Of a stretch of 64,000 nt of DNA, positions 7,764-16,938 are shown piece after piece. The stretch's first letter is position 1, and each line of letters starts with the position of its first letter. The stretch spans positions 54,860-118,859 of the forward strand of contig NZ_LT635858.1 in the NCBI RefSeq assembly GCF_900128485.1, written 5' to 3'. A program made the translations under genes and the position numbers. Source of the stretch: Duodenibacillus massiliensis (GTDB taxonomy: Bacteria; Pseudomonadota; Gammaproteobacteria; Burkholderiales; Burkholderiaceae_F). The notes under the pieces were generated by a model. The model was not told the origin of the DNA. It saw nothing but the letters and a program-made list of their open reading frames with translations, and made no database searches.

Positions 7764-8406
7764 ACTGCTGTTAATGCTTTGGAATTCTCTGCTTGAAACC
7801 ATCACGATGGTGGGAATTTCAGGGCTTTTGGGGGCCGCAATCGGCATCCCCGTGGGTATTCTTCTTTATACGACAACGCCCACAGGCATTCATCCGATGC
7901 CTGTTGCCAACCGCCTGATCGGCTGGGTTGTAAACGCCATCCGCTCCACCCCCTTCATCATTTTGCTGGTGGCAATCATCCCCTTTACCCGTATTGTGGC
8001 CGGCACCTCGATCGGCACGACCGCAGCGATTGTGCCGCTCACAATCGCCGCGGCCCCCTTTATCGCACGTCTGGTGGAAACCAGTTTGCGTGAAGTGGAT
8101 AAGGGCCTTATTGAAGCGGCGCAGTCCATGGGCGCCACGAATCTCCAGATCGTGACGAAGGTTCTGATTCCGGAAGCGCTTCCCGGCATCATCGCGGGGC
8201 TCACAATCGCTCTGGTCGCTTTGGTCGGGTCCTCTGCCATGGCAGGCGCCATTGGCGGGGGCGGTCTGGGCGACATGGGTATCCGCTACGGCTATCAGCG
8301 CTTTATGCCTGACGTGATGCTCGCCGTTGTCGTGATTCTGATTGTCTTTGTGCAGTCGCTGCAGAGTTTCGGTGACTGGCTTGTGAAACGCATGAGTCAC
8401 AGATAA
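7753..8406 (+). CDS. metI: Methionine ABC transporter, permease
   Basis: The membrane subunit that forms the methionine channel with MetN. It has 217 residues and about five helices, with the BPD_transp_1 EAA loop seen as EAAQSMGATNLQIVTKVLIPEALPG. An ISTPF-like stretch (IRSTPFIILLVAIIPFTRI) is typical of MetI. The start overlaps the end of metN by 11 bases. A terminator follows at once, so the transcription unit here is metNI only and the lipoprotein MetQ must be supplied from elsewhere. Confidence 0.94.
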   Translation: MSSELLLMLWNSLLETITMVGISGLLGAAIGIPVGILLYTTTPTGIHPMPVANRLIGWVVNAIRSTPFIILLVAIIPFTRIVAGTSIGTTAAIVPLTIAAAPFIARLVETSLREVDKGLIEAAQSMGATNLQIVTKVLIPEALPGIIAGLTIALVALVGSSAMAGAIGGGGLGDMGIRYGYQRFMPDVMLAVVVILIVFVQSLQSFGDWLVKRMSHR

Positions 8407-8423
8407 CCGGCCCGTCATTTGAA

Positions 8424-8463
8424 GACGGCTCCGCCGGGAATTTTCCTGCGGGGCCGTTTTTTT
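8424..8463 (+). terminator. Intrinsic terminator after metI
   Basis: Arms ACGGC-CCGC and GCGG-GCCGT enclose an AATTTT loop and are followed by seven T residues. It starts 18 bases after the metI stop and separates metNI from the tRNA gene. Confidence 0.85.
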
Positions 8464-8474
8464 GCGGGTCGGCG

Positions 8475-8504
8475 TTGGAAAAAGCCCGCCGATTGCGGCA
8501 TAAT
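8475..8504 (+). promoter_or_regulatory. Probable sigma-70 promoter of tRNA-Gly
   Basis: TTGGAA (8475-8480) and CATAAT (8499-8504) are separated by 18 bases and lie about 44 bases before the tRNA. This is inferred from consensus match and position only. Confidence 0.5.
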
Positions 8505-8547
8505 CTCGTGCGCTTCGGTGGTTGCCGGAGCGAAAAACTCAAAGTGT

Positions 8548-8621
8548 GCGGGCGTAGTTCAATGGCAGAACGAAAGCTTCCCAAGCTTTATACGAGGGTT
8601 CGATTCCCTTCGCCCGCTCCA
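8548..8621 (+). tRNA. tRNA-Gly (anticodon CCC)
   Basis: A complete 74-base tRNA. The acceptor arm GCGGGCG pairs with CGCCCGC, the T loop reads GGGTTCGATTCCC, and the CCA end is encoded. The anticodon arm AAAGCTTCCCAAGCTTT places CCC in the loop. It is close to E. coli glyU. A terminator follows. Confidence 0.95.
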
Positions 8622-8634
8622 CAGAATTCCTGAT

Positions 8635-8669
8635 AACGGATCGTTTAACGAATGAAACGATCCGTTTTT
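8635..8669 (+). terminator. Intrinsic terminator after tRNA-Gly
   Basis: A 12-base-pair stem (AACGGATCGTTT against AAACGATCCGTT) with an 8-base loop is followed by T residues, 14 bases after the tRNA. Confidence 0.85.
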
Positions 8670-8695
8670 CATATGCACCGCCCGGGGACACCGCC

Positions 8696-9418
8696 ATGGC
8701 CACTGACCTCACGCCCGAACAGATTGAAGAGCTCAAGCACCGTCATATCCGCAGCTTTGTGCTGCGCCGCGGACACATCTCGGCCGCGCAGGAACGGGCC
8801 CTCGATGAGCTTTTTCCGCGTTACGCCGTTACCTACGAAACAAAGCTTTTTGACGCGGAGGCAGTTTTCGGGCGCAAAGCTCCCCTGGTGCTTGAAATCG
8901 GCTGCGGCATGGGGGAAACGACGGCAACAATTGCCGAAGCTCACCCCGAAATCAATTTCCTCGGATGCGAAGTCTTTGCGGCGGGCGTCGGAGCGCTGAG
9001 CAAACTTTTAAACGAAAAGGGGCTCACTAACGTCCGTATCTGCCGGCATGATGCGATGGAAGTTGTGCGCGACATGATTGCGGATAACTCGCTTGCCGGT
9101 ATCCACGTCTACTTTCCGGATCCCTGGCGCAAGGCGCGCCACCATAAGCGCCGTCTCATCCGTCCGGACTTTGTGAAGGTGCTTGCCGCCAAACTTGTGC
9201 CCAGGGGCTACATTCACTGCGCCACCGACTGGGAAAATTACGCCGAACAGATGCTTGAAGTGCTCTCCGCGGAGCCGCTTCTTACAAACGCCCACGGCTC
9301 GGGATTTTCACCGGTGATGGCCAACCCCTTGTGCGAGCGCCCCTGCACGAAATTTCAGGCCAGGGGCGAGCGGCTCGGGCACGGCGTGTGGGATCTGGTG
9401 TACCTCAGAAAAGCCTGA
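8696..9418 (+). CDS. trmB: tRNA (guanine-N7)-methyltransferase
   Basis: Methylates G46 in the variable loop of tRNAs using SAM. The 240-residue product has the SAM site [16 protein letters not shown], the [12 protein letters not shown] second motif and the family signature [16 protein letters not shown], followed by [11 protein letters not shown]. It has the basic N-terminal lead ([12 protein letters not shown]) usual for TrmB. The gene stands alone, 74 bases after tRNA-Gly, and ends convergently with hisI; the two stop codons lie inside one 16-base palindrome. Confidence 0.96.
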   Translation: MATDLTPEQIEELKHRHIRSFVLRRGHISAAQERALDELFPRYAVTYETKLFDAEAVFGRKAPLVLEIGCGMGETTATIAEAHPEINFLGCEVFAAGVGALSKLLNEKGLTNVRICRHDAMEVVRDMIADNSLAGIHVYFPDPWRKARHHKRRLIRPDFVKVLAAKLVPRGYIHCATDWENYAEQMLEVLSAEPLLTNAHGSGFSPVMANPLCERPCTKFQARGERLGHGVWDLVYLRKA

Positions 9419-9428
9419 TGCATCAGGC
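9413..9428. repeat. Perfect 16-bp palindrome spanning the convergent trmB and hisI stop codons
   Basis: GCCTGATG followed by its exact reverse complement contains the trmB stop (9416-9418) and the hisI stop (9423-9425), so both genes end in Ala-stop on opposite strands. It has no U-tract. Transcripts from either side would end in the same hairpin. Confidence 0.8.
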
Positions 9429-9812
9429 ATGAGGCTTGGCGTACATCGATTCGGGAGCTTTAAGAACCGTTTCGGCCTCACGCCAGGCGCCGTCAGTTAA
9501 TTCACGGTAAAAGCAGCTCGCGTGCCCGGTGTGGCACGCCACGCCCCCCACCTGCTCAATTTCATAGATAACGGCGTCGCCGTCACAGTCAAGCAGGATT
9601 TTCTTCACAATCTGGACGTTGCCGGACTCTTCACCCTTGCGCCAGAGCTTGCCCCGGGAGCGGGAAAAATACACGCCCCGTCCGATGCGCGCGGTTTCTT
9701 CCAGAGCCTCACGGTTTGCCCACGCCAGCATCATGACTTTACCGTCAGAAGTACGCTGTGCAATAACCGGCACCAGACCCTTCTCATCAAACTTTACGTC
9801 GTCAAGCCACAT
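9423..9812 (-). CDS. hisI: Phosphoribosyl-AMP cyclohydrolase
   Basis: Third step of histidine synthesis: opens the adenine ring of phosphoribosyl-AMP. This is the monofunctional form (129 residues) without a fused HisE domain. The metal-binding residues are in LLDCDGDAVIYEIEQVGG and CHTGHASCFYREL, and WANREALEET is typical of the family. It is the last gene of the murA-his operon, 14 bases after hisF. hisE, which usually follows directly in betaproteobacteria, is instead at 31711-32094. Confidence 0.95.
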   Translation of the reverse strand: MWLDDVKFDEKGLVPVIAQRTSDGKVMMLAWANREALEETARIGRGVYFSRSRGKLWRKGEESGNVQIVKKILLDCDGDAVIYEIEQVGGVACHTGHASCFYRELTDGAWREAETVLKAPESMYAKPHA

Positions 9813-9826
9813 GGCGCACCCCTCTG

Positions 9827-10600
9827 TCAGAGTCTCACGGTGATTCCCTGAGACGCCATAAAGTCCTTGGCTTCCCGGATCGTGTACATCCCGTAGTGAA
9901 AGATGGATGCGGCCAGCACCGCGTCGGCGCCCCCTTTGGTGACGCCGTCAGCAAGATGCTGAAGGTTTCCGACGCCCCCGGACGCAATCACCGGCACCGA
10001 AACGGCGTCGGCCACAGCGCGGGTGAGTTCCAGGTCAAACCCTGCCTTGGTGCCGTCTGCGTCCATCGATGTGAGAAGAATTTCGCCGGTACCGAGTTCA
10101 GCCACGCGCTTAGCCCATTGAACGGCATCCAGGCCCGTTGCCTTTCTTCCGCCGTGCGTATAAACCTCCCAGCCCTTTGAAGGATCGTTTTTGTCGCGGC
10201 GTCTTGCATCCACCGCCGTCACGATGCACTGCGAGCCGTAAAGCGCGGCCGCTTCCCCGATGAGGTCGGGGTTATTGACGCCTGCGGTATTAATGGAAAT
10301 CTTGTCCGCGCCCGCGTTTAAGAGACGGCGGATATCGGCGACTGCCCGCACACCCCCGCCCACGGTAAGCGGAATAAAGACCTGGCCGGCAACGGCTTCG
10401 ATGACGTCCAAAATAATGTCGCGGTCATCGCTTGACGCGGTGATGTCAAGAAACGTGAGTTCATCGGCGCCCTGCTCGTTGTAGCGCCGGGCGACTTCGA
10501 CCGGATCCCCGGCGTCCCTCAACTCCACAAAGTTAACGCCCTTCACCACGCGGCCCGCGGTGACGTCAAGACACGGAATAATGCGTTTGGCAAGCATCAC
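9827..10600 (-). CDS. hisF: Imidazole glycerol phosphate synthase, cyclase subunit
   Basis: Forms imidazole glycerol phosphate and AICAR from PRFAR, using ammonia supplied by HisH. The 257-residue (beta-alpha)8 barrel has the two catalytic aspartates in [17 protein letters not shown] and [12 protein letters not shown], and phosphate loops [11 protein letters not shown] and [11 protein letters not shown]. It lies 9 bases downstream of hisA and 14 bases before hisI. Confidence 0.97.
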   Translation of the reverse strand: MMLAKRIIPCLDVTAGRVVKGVNFVELRDAGDPVEVARRYNEQGADELTFLDITASSDDRDIILDVIEAVAGQVFIPLTVGGGVRAVADIRRLLNAGADKISINTAGVNNPDLIGEAAALYGSQCIVTAVDARRRDKNDPSKGWEVYTHGGRKATGLDAVQWAKRVAELGTGEILLTSMDADGTKAGFDLELTRAVADAVSVPVIASGGVGNLQHLADGVTKGGADAVLAASIFHYGMYTIREAKDFMASQGITVRL

Positions 10601-10609
10601 TGATGTCCT

Positions 10610-11353
10610 TTACTTTTGAGCCGCTTCCACGACCTTGAGTGCCTCGGCAAAATCAATCGTGCCTTCGTAGAGGCTGCGGCCCAAAACAGCGCCCGTGACG
10701 CCGTCTTTTTCAACCGCAAGGAGCGCCCGCACGTCGTCCAAGGTATGCATGCCGCCCGAAGCAATCACCGGAACCGAAACGGCACGGGCAAGTTCCGCGG
10801 TCGCCGCGGCATTAACGCCCGTCAACATCCCGTCACGGCTGATGTCGGTGTAAAGAAACGCCTCCACGCCGAAATCTTCAAAGCGCCGGGCAAGGTCTTT
10901 CACCTCGTGCCCCGTGCTCTTGACCCAGCCGTCGGTGGCGACAATACCGTCTTTGGCGTCAAGCGCCGCGATGATGTGGCCGGGAAAGGCCGCGCAGGCT
11001 TCACTTAAAAACCCCGGCTGCTTGACGGCGGCGGTGCCGATCACTACGTAGCGCACACCCTCATCGATGTACTTTTCCACCTGGTTTAGCGTGCGGATGC
11101 CGCCTCCGAGCTCGATATCGATCCCTTCGCCGATTTCCTGAATCATTTCGCCGATCAGTTTCGCGTTCACGGGTTTTCCGGTCTTGGCGCCGTCAAGATC
11201 CACGATATGGATGCGCTCGGCGCCGAGATCAGCCCAGCGCCCTGCCTGATCCACGGGATCTTCGTTATAAACCGTCACGTTGTTTTTCAGGTCACCCTGA
11301 CGTAGGCGGACGCACTGTCCGTTCTGAATATCAATGGCCGGAATCAGAAGCAT
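10610..11353 (-). CDS. hisA: ProFAR isomerase
   Basis: Catalyses the Amadori isomerisation of ProFAR to PRFAR. The 247-residue barrel has the catalytic aspartates in LIPAIDIQNGQCVRLRQGD and IAALDAKDG, and phosphate-binding GGGIRTLNQVEKY and VIASGGMHTLDDV segments. It is clearly separate from the paralogous HisF next to it. It lies 41 bases after hisH and 9 bases before hisF. Confidence 0.97.
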   Translation of the reverse strand: MLLIPAIDIQNGQCVRLRQGDLKNNVTVYNEDPVDQAGRWADLGAERIHIVDLDGAKTGKPVNAKLIGEMIQEIGEGIDIELGGGIRTLNQVEKYIDEGVRYVVIGTAAVKQPGFLSEACAAFPGHIIAALDAKDGIVATDGWVKSTGHEVKDLARRFEDFGVEAFLYTDISRDGMLTGVNAAATAELARAVSVPVIASGGMHTLDDVRALLAVEKDGVTGAVLGRSLYEGTIDFAEALKVVEAAQK

Positions 11354-11394
11354 GATGAATTGTCGGTGAGTGGTTGTCGGTTAAACGCCGGTCC

Positions 11395-12039
11395 TTACGG
11401 ATTCCAGCGCAGGAAATTGGCAAAAAGCCGGAGGCCGTCGGCAGCACTTTTTTCCGGGTGAAACTGCGTGGCAAAAATGTTGTCGTGCGCCACGGCGCAC
11501 ACGAAAGGAAGCCCGTAACTCGACGTCCCCGCCGCGATCGCGTCGTCTTCGGGACAGACAAAGTAGCTGTGGACAAAATAAAACCAGGCGCCGTTTTTAA
11601 TCCCCTGCCAGACGGGGTGATCCATGCGCTGCGTCACGGTGTTCCATCCCATCTGAGGGACCTTGAGGCGCGTGCCCTGCGCGGTCACAAGGGCCGCTTC
11701 CGGAAAGCGGATCACCTTTCCCTTAAAAAGCCCGAGCGCGGCAGAGCCGCCCCCCTCATCGCTTGCTTCAAAAAGCATCTGCATGCCGATACAGACGGCA
11801 AGCACGGGTTTATTTGCAAGCGCACGCAAAACTGCTTCCTTAAGGCCCGAGGCATTCAGGTGCACCATACAGTCGCCGATCGCGCCCTGACCGGGGAAAA
11901 TCACGCGGTCTGCGGCGTCAATGGCCGCTGCCTCGTGCGTCACGATCACGGTATCGGCCGGCGCTGCCGCGCTTTTGACGGCCTGGCTCACACTGCGTAA
12001 ATTACCGCACCCGTAGTCAACGACAGCAATCGTAGTCAC
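11395..12039 (-). CDS. hisH: Imidazole glycerol phosphate synthase, glutaminase subunit
   Basis: A class I glutamine amidotransferase that makes ammonia for HisF. The 214-residue product has the catalytic triad: a Cys at about residue 83 in [11 protein letters not shown], plus His and Glu in [14 protein letters not shown]. The N-terminal [14 protein letters not shown] motif and [13 protein letters not shown] oxyanion region are typical. Its start overlaps the hisB stop by 4 bases. Confidence 0.97.
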   Translation of the reverse strand: MTTIAVVDYGCGNLRSVSQAVKSAAAPADTVIVTHEAAAIDAADRVIFPGQGAIGDCMVHLNASGLKEAVLRALANKPVLAVCIGMQMLFEASDEGGGSAALGLFKGKVIRFPEAALVTAQGTRLKVPQMGWNTVTQRMDHPVWQGIKNGAWFYFVHSYFVCPEDDAIAAGTSSYGLPFVCAVAHDNIFATQFHPEKSAADGLRLFANFLRWNP

Positions 12040-12623
12040 AGCGCCCCCTTGGTGCTCGGTATTGCATCAGGGCAGCGGGGATCGGGGCTCACCGCCATAC
12101 GAAGCGCCCGGCCGAAAGCCTTAAAGATCGTCTCGGCCTGATGGTGGGCGTTGTCACCCCGGAGATTGTCGATATGCAGCGTCACGGCGGCGTGGTTCAC
12201 AAAGCCCTGGAAAAATTCCCGCACGAGCTGCGTGTCAAGCTCCCCGATCATCGGTGCCGTAAAGTCCGCGGCAAACACAAGACCCGGGCGCCCCGAGAGA
12301 TCAATCACCACACGCGAAAGCGCTTCATCCAGGGGCACGTAGGCAAAGCCGTAACGGATAACGCCCTTTTTGTCTCCGAGAGCCTTTTTAAAGGCTTCCC
12401 CCAGGGCAATCCCCACGTCTTCCACGGTGTGGTGACCGTCCACGAAAAGATCGCCCTCAGCCTTAACCGTGAGGTCCACGAGGCCGTGGCGCGCAATCTG
12501 ATGCAGCATGTGGTCGAAAAAACCGATGCCGGTAGCGATGTCAGCCTCACCGGTGCCGTCGAGGTTTACCTCAACGGCAATTGCCGTTTCGGCGGTCTTT
12601 CGTTCAATACGGGCACTGCGCAT
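12036..12623 (-). CDS. hisB: Imidazoleglycerol-phosphate dehydratase (monofunctional)
   Basis: Dehydrates imidazole glycerol phosphate to imidazole acetol phosphate. The 195-residue protein has the paired manganese-binding motifs [14 protein letters not shown] and [14 protein letters not shown], repeated in the second half as [11 protein letters not shown] and [14 protein letters not shown]. There is no HAD phosphatase domain, so histidinol phosphatase must be encoded elsewhere. hisC would normally lie between hisD and hisB; here only 45 bases separate them. Confidence 0.96.
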   Translation of the reverse strand: MRSARIERKTAETAIAVEVNLDGTGEADIATGIGFFDHMLHQIARHGLVDLTVKAEGDLFVDGHHTVEDVGIALGEAFKKALGDKKGVIRYGFAYVPLDEALSRVVIDLSGRPGLVFAADFTAPMIGELDTQLVREFFQGFVNHAAVTLHIDNLRGDNAHHQAETIFKAFGRALRMAVSPDPRCPDAIPSTKGAL

Positions 12624-12668
12624 GGGTGTGTCTCCCGAAAAATGTCCAAAACGATGGGCGGCGCTTAC

Positions 12669-13967
12669 TTACCTCTTCAGACGGTAACGTGCGCTCTGAG
12701 CGTGCGCGGTGAGGTGTTCGCCTTCGGCGAGAATCCCCGCAACGACCCCAAGGTGCTGCACACCGGCGTCAGAAATATGAATCATGCTCGTGCGCTTCTG
12801 GAAGTCGTAGACACCCAGGGGCGAGGAGAAACGCGCCGTGCGGCTCGTGGGAAGCACGTGGTTGGGGCCGGCACAGTAGTCACCGAGTGCTTCAGAGGAG
12901 AAGCGCCCGAGGAAGATGGCACCGGCGTGGTGGATTTTTTCCGCCCACTTTTCCGGCTCATCGGTGCTCATTTCAAGGTGTTCCGGCGCGATCTGATCGG
13001 CGACGGCACAGGCTTCGGCCAGATCCTTCGTAACGATGATCGCGCCGCGGTTGGCAAGCGACTTCTCGATGATCGCCTTTCGCGGCATGCCGGGCAGCTG
13101 CTTATCGATGGAAGCGGCAACGGCGTCGGCAAAAGCGGCGTCGGGCGTGAGAAGAATGGCCTGGGCAAGTTCATCGTGTTCAGCCTGGCTGAAAAGATCC
13201 ATCGCAATCCAGTCCGCCGGGGTCTTGCCATCACAGATGATGAGAATTTCCGAGGGGCCGGCAATCATGTCGATGCCCACGCGCCCGAAAACCTTACGTT
13301 TGGCAGCGGCCACATAAGCGTTGCCCGGCCCCACGATCTTATCGACCGAAGGAATCGTTTCCGTGCCGTAAGCAAGAGCCGCCACGGCCTGGGCGCCCCC
13401 GATCGTGAAGGCGCGCGAAACACCGGCAAGGCTTGCCGCAGCAAGCACCAGCTGATTTTTCTCGCCGCCCGGGGTGGGCACCACCATTTCAATGCGGCGC
13501 ACACCGGCCACACGCGCGGGCATCGCGTTCATCAGAACCGAGCTCGGATACGCGGCCTTGCCGCCCGGGACGTAAAGGCCCACCGAATCAATGGGCGTGA
13601 CGCGCTGGCCGAGGCGGCTGCCCATGGCGTCAGTCATCGTGAAGCTTTCAGCGAGTTCCTTTTCGTGAAACACGCGGATGCGTTCCGCGGCTTCTTCAAG
13701 GGCCTTACGCTGCTCGGAGGGAAGCGTCTCAAGGGCGTGCTTCATCTCGTCGGCCGTCACCATCAGGTCCGAGAGTTTTTCTGCGGGCAGATGGTCAAAC
13801 TTTGCCGTGTACTCAAGCACGGCGGCGTCGCCGCGTTCGCGCACGTCTTCGACAATGGCTTCCGCGCGCTGGGTGATCACCGGATCGACACTCGCGTCAC
13901 GCGCCACGAGATGATTGAACTTTTCCTGAAAGTCTGCGTCCTTAGTGGATAAACGCCGAATCGTCAT
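12669..13967 (-). CDS. hisD: Histidinol dehydrogenase
   Basis: Oxidises histidinol to histidine in two NAD-dependent steps with a zinc ion. The 432-residue product has the expected length and motifs: [19 protein letters not shown], the [12 protein letters not shown] and IAGPSEILI segments, and [16 protein letters not shown] near the C-terminus. It lies between hisG (32 bases upstream) and hisB. The long reading frame on the other strand across this gene is only a composition shadow. Confidence 0.97.
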   Translation of the reverse strand: MTIRRLSTKDADFQEKFNHLVARDASVDPVITQRAEAIVEDVRERGDAAVLEYTAKFDHLPAEKLSDLMVTADEMKHALETLPSEQRKALEEAAERIRVFHEKELAESFTMTDAMGSRLGQRVTPIDSVGLYVPGGKAAYPSSVLMNAMPARVAGVRRIEMVVPTPGGEKNQLVLAAASLAGVSRAFTIGGAQAVAALAYGTETIPSVDKIVGPGNAYVAAAKRKVFGRVGIDMIAGPSEILIICDGKTPADWIAMDLFSQAEHDELAQAILLTPDAAFADAVAASIDKQLPGMPRKAIIEKSLANRGAIIVTKDLAEACAVADQIAPEHLEMSTDEPEKWAEKIHHAGAIFLGRFSSEALGDYCAGPNHVLPTSRTARFSSPLGVYDFQKRTSMIHISDAGVQHLGVVAGILAEGEHLTAHAQSARYRLKR

Positions 13968-13999
13968 ACTGTGTACTCCCGTTAATTTTGTATTTGTTC

Positions 14000-14677
14000 T
14001 CAGGATTTAAGCGCGGCTTTCTGCCGCCGCTCCTCTGCCTTTTTAAGTGCTGTTTCGCGCATTGCGGTGATAATCGGCATCAGGTCCGTGCGCTTTAACT
14101 TCATGGCGCCCTGATTGACGATGAGCCGCGAGGAAATCGGCGCCACGGTTTCGATTTCCACCATGTTGTTGGCTTTAAGCGTCGCCCCGGTGCTCACAAG
14201 GTCGACAATGGCGTCCGCGAGCCCCGCAATGGGCGCAAGTTCCATCGAACCGTAAAGTTTGATGAGATCAACGTGCACGCCGGCACGCGCAAACCAGTCC
14301 CGCGACCACTTCAGATATTTCGTCGCGATTCTGAGGCGCGCTCCGCTTCGGACGTTAGCCGCCCAGTCAAAGGTTTTGGGCGCGGCCACACACATGCGGC
14401 AGCGGGCAATCTGCAGATCCACGGGCACATACAGGCCGTTGCCGCCGTGCTCATAGAGCGTGTCCCATCCCGTTACACCCATGTCGGCCGCCCCGTACTG
14501 CACGTAGGTCGGAACGTCCGTTGCTCTTAAAACGACGATCCGCAGGTCACTGCGGTTCGTGTCGATCATGAGCTTTCGGGACTCTTCCGGATTTTCAAGC
14601 GGCCTGATGCCGGCTGCGGCCAGAAAAGGCAGCAACTCCTCAAAAATGCGGCCCTTGGAAAGTGCCAGTGTGATCAC
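14000..14677 (-). CDS. hisG: ATP phosphoribosyltransferase, short form
   Basis: First step of histidine synthesis: joins ATP and PRPP. At 225 residues this is the short HisG(S) form, without the C-terminal regulatory domain that binds histidine. Family motifs include [37 protein letters not shown] and [14 protein letters not shown], the last being the PRPP loop. Short HisG needs the HisZ partner for activity and feedback control; no hisZ is in this window. It lies 27 bases after murA, the usual betaproteobacterial junction. Confidence 0.95.
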   Translation of the reverse strand: MITLALSKGRIFEELLPFLAAAGIRPLENPEESRKLMIDTNRSDLRIVVLRATDVPTYVQYGAADMGVTGWDTLYEHGGNGLYVPVDLQIARCRMCVAAPKTFDWAANVRSGARLRIATKYLKWSRDWFARAGVHVDLIKLYGSMELAPIAGLADAIVDLVSTGATLKANNMVEIETVAPISSRLIVNQGAMKLKRTDLMPIITAMRETALKKAEERRQKAALKS

Positions 14678-14704
14678 AGGTTTCTCCCCTTATCCCAAAC
14701 GGCT

Positions 14705-15958
14705 TTACTTAATCCTAACAATGTCGGCGCCAAGCGCCGAGAGCTTTGTCTCCAGATGCTCGTAGCCCCGATCAAGATGATAAATACGGTCAATCACAGT
14801 TTCCCCGTGTGCGGCAAGTCCGGCAATCACAAGGCAGGCCGAAGCGCGAAGGTCGGTGGCCATCACGTTGGTGCCTGCGAGGGCCTCAACGCCTCTCACG
14901 ACCGCCGTATGGCCGTCCACCGCGATGTCAGCGCCCATGCGCTGCAGTTCCGGCACGTGCATGAAGCGGTTTTCAAAAATTGTTTCCACAATGCGGCCCG
15001 TACCGTCAGCGACCGCATCAAGCGCCATAAACTGCGCCTGCATGTCGGTGGGAAATCCCGGATGCGGCACCGTGCGGATATCCACGGCCTTGGGTCGCTC
15101 ACTGATCCTTGCGCGGATCCAGTCGCTGCCGGTTTCTACCGTAGCGCCCGCTTCTCTCAATTTGCCGATCACGGCTTCAAGCGTTGCAGGCGCCGCGTGC
15201 GTCACGAGAACGTCGCCGCGCGTCGCGAGCGCCGCACAAAGAAACGTCCCCGTTTCGATGCGGTCGGCCACCACGCGGTGCTCGGTGCCGTGCAGTTTCG
15301 CAACCCCCTCGACCTCGATCACGGGGCTGCCGGCGCCGCGGATTTTGGCGCCCATGGCGTTAAGCATCGCCGCCAGGTCCACGATTTCGGGTTCACGCGC
15401 CGCGTTTTCAATGACGGTGGTGCCTTCGGCCAAAACAGCGGCCATCAGAATATTTTCCGTACCGGTCACGGTCACCATGTCGGTGACGACCCGCGCACCC
15501 TTAAGCCTCGCGGCCCTTGCCGTCACATACCCGTGATCAATCGCGATATCTGCGCCAAGCGTCTTTAATGCCTTGATGTGCTGATCCACGGGCCGCGCGC
15601 CGATTGCGCAGCCCCCGGGCAACGACACCTTGGCCGACCCAAAGCGCGCCGTCAGGGGGCCGAGCACGAGAATGGAGGCGCGCATCGTTTTCACCAGTTC
15701 ATAGGGTGCTTCGGTGCTCGTAACGCCTGCGGCGCAGATTCGCACCGTGTCGCCGTTGATGCGCTCAAAAGCCGCCCCCATGCCCGTGAGCAGTTTTCCC
15801 ATGGTTGCGACGTCAGCCAAATCCGGGACATTGTGAAGGATCACCTCGTCCGCGGTTAAAAGCGCCGCCGCCATGATGGGAAGCGCCGCATTTTTTGCGC
15901 CCGAGGCGCTTACTTCACCCACAAGGCGCCGGCCGCCGACAATTTTGAGTTTCTGCAT
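14705..15958 (-). CDS. murA: UDP-N-acetylglucosamine 1-carboxyvinyltransferase
   Basis: Commits UDP-GlcNAc to peptidoglycan by transferring enolpyruvate from PEP; the target of fosfomycin. The 417-residue product has K22 in [13 protein letters not shown], the catalytic cysteine C117 in [20 protein letters not shown] and the [17 protein letters not shown] ending. The cysteine is retained, so classic fosfomycin sensitivity at the enzyme level is expected. It heads the murA-his operon. Confidence 0.97.
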   Translation of the reverse strand: MQKLKIVGGRRLVGEVSASGAKNAALPIMAAALLTADEVILHNVPDLADVATMGKLLTGMGAAFERINGDTVRICAAGVTSTEAPYELVKTMRASILVLGPLTARFGSAKVSLPGGCAIGARPVDQHIKALKTLGADIAIDHGYVTARAARLKGARVVTDMVTVTGTENILMAAVLAEGTTVIENAAREPEIVDLAAMLNAMGAKIRGAGSPVIEVEGVAKLHGTEHRVVADRIETGTFLCAALATRGDVLVTHAAPATLEAVIGKLREAGATVETGSDWIRARISERPKAVDIRTVPHPGFPTDMQAQFMALDAVADGTGRIVETIFENRFMHVPELQRMGADIAVDGHTAVVRGVEALAGTNVMATDLRASACLVIAGLAAHGETVIDRIYHLDRGYEHLETKLSALGADIVRIK

Positions 15959-16074
15959 GGATTCTGACTTCTTTCGGGGAAAACAACACGGGGAAAAATA
16001 CCGGTCACGCCGGCTTTTTCCGCACGGGCGGACATTGTAACGGACGGGCCAAAGCCCGCCCTATTCAAAACAGC

Positions 16075-16938
16075 TCAGGACTCACGCGGCAAAGAGGGTG
16101 TTTCTGTCTGCCAGAGACGTACAAAATGATGTACGGGGCCGTGGCCGCTGCCGACACTGAGGCTGTCGGCGGCAGCAATCGCCTCCGCGAGATAGGCTTT
16201 TGCCAAGCGTACGGCTTCGGCAGCATCGTCCGTGCGCGCAAGAAACGCCGCCAGGGCTGAAGAGAGCGTACAGCCCGTGCCGTGCGTATTTTTTGTGGCC
16301 GTGCGCGGCGCTTCAATCCAAAACGTTTCCCCGCGCGAATAAAAGAGGTCGCTTGCAGCGCTTGAGGCCTCGAGGTGCCCGCCCTTTAAAAGAACGGCGC
16401 CGCCGGCCTTCATCATCGCTGAAAGCGCTTCTGCTGCCTCAGCCATTGCGTCTTTCGTTTCAACCGTGCGCCCCAAAAGGTCGCCGGCTTCGGGCAGATT
16501 CGGCGTCACGATGTCGGCTAAAGGCAAAAGCTCGGTTTTAAGCGCCTCAAGCGCGTCTTCGCGCAAAAGGCGGTCCCCGCTTTTTGCGACCATTACCGGA
16601 TCGAGCACCACCCAGCGGGGTTTATAGCGGCGAAGCGCCCCGGCGACAACCCCGATCACCGCCGCGTCGTTCAGCATCCCGATCTTGACGGCCGCAGGCG
16701 GCACATCGGTAAAAACGGCCTCAAGCTCTTTACCCACAAAGTCCGCGGGCACGGGCATCACGCCCGTCACGCCCCGCGTATTCTGAGCAGTGAGCGCCGT
16801 CACCACGCCCATGGCGTAAACGCCGCAGGCGCTCATTGCCTTAATGTCGGCCAAAACCCCGGCGCCGCCCGAGGGATCAACGCCGGCAATGGAAAGGCAG
16901 TTCTTGACGGCGCCCTTTTTTACGCACTCTTTTTCCAC
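16075..16938 (-). CDS. thiD: Hydroxymethylpyrimidine/phosphomethylpyrimidine kinase
   Basis: Phosphorylates HMP and HMP-P for thiamine synthesis. The 287-residue ribokinase-fold protein has IAGVDPSGGAGVLADIKAM near the start, the KIGMLND motif, VVLDPVMVAKSGDRLL, and the anion-hole GTGCTLSSALAAFLA that carries the catalytic region. It overlaps the end of waaA by 19 bases; a start a few codons later would remove most of this overlap but lose little. No other thi gene is adjacent. Confidence 0.93.
   Translation of the reverse strand: MEKECVKKGAVKNCLSIAGVDPSGGAGVLADIKAMSACGVYAMGVVTALTAQNTRGVTGVMPVPADFVGKELEAVFTDVPPAAVKIGMLNDAAVIGVVAGALRRYKPRWVVLDPVMVAKSGDRLLREDALEALKTELLPLADIVTPNLPEAGDLLGRTVETKDAMAEAAEALSAMMKAGGAVLLKGGHLEASSAASDLFYSRGETFWIEAPRTATKNTHGTGCTLSSALAAFLARTDDAAEAVRLAKAYLAEAIAAADSLSVGSGHGPVHHFVRLWQTETPSLPRES

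Noticed and set aside
12141-13952. 603-codon open frame on the plus strand
   Set aside because: It lies antisense over hisB and hisD, both of which have full family motifs. The translation is rich in His, Arg and Gly without domain structure, as expected from GC-biased third positions.
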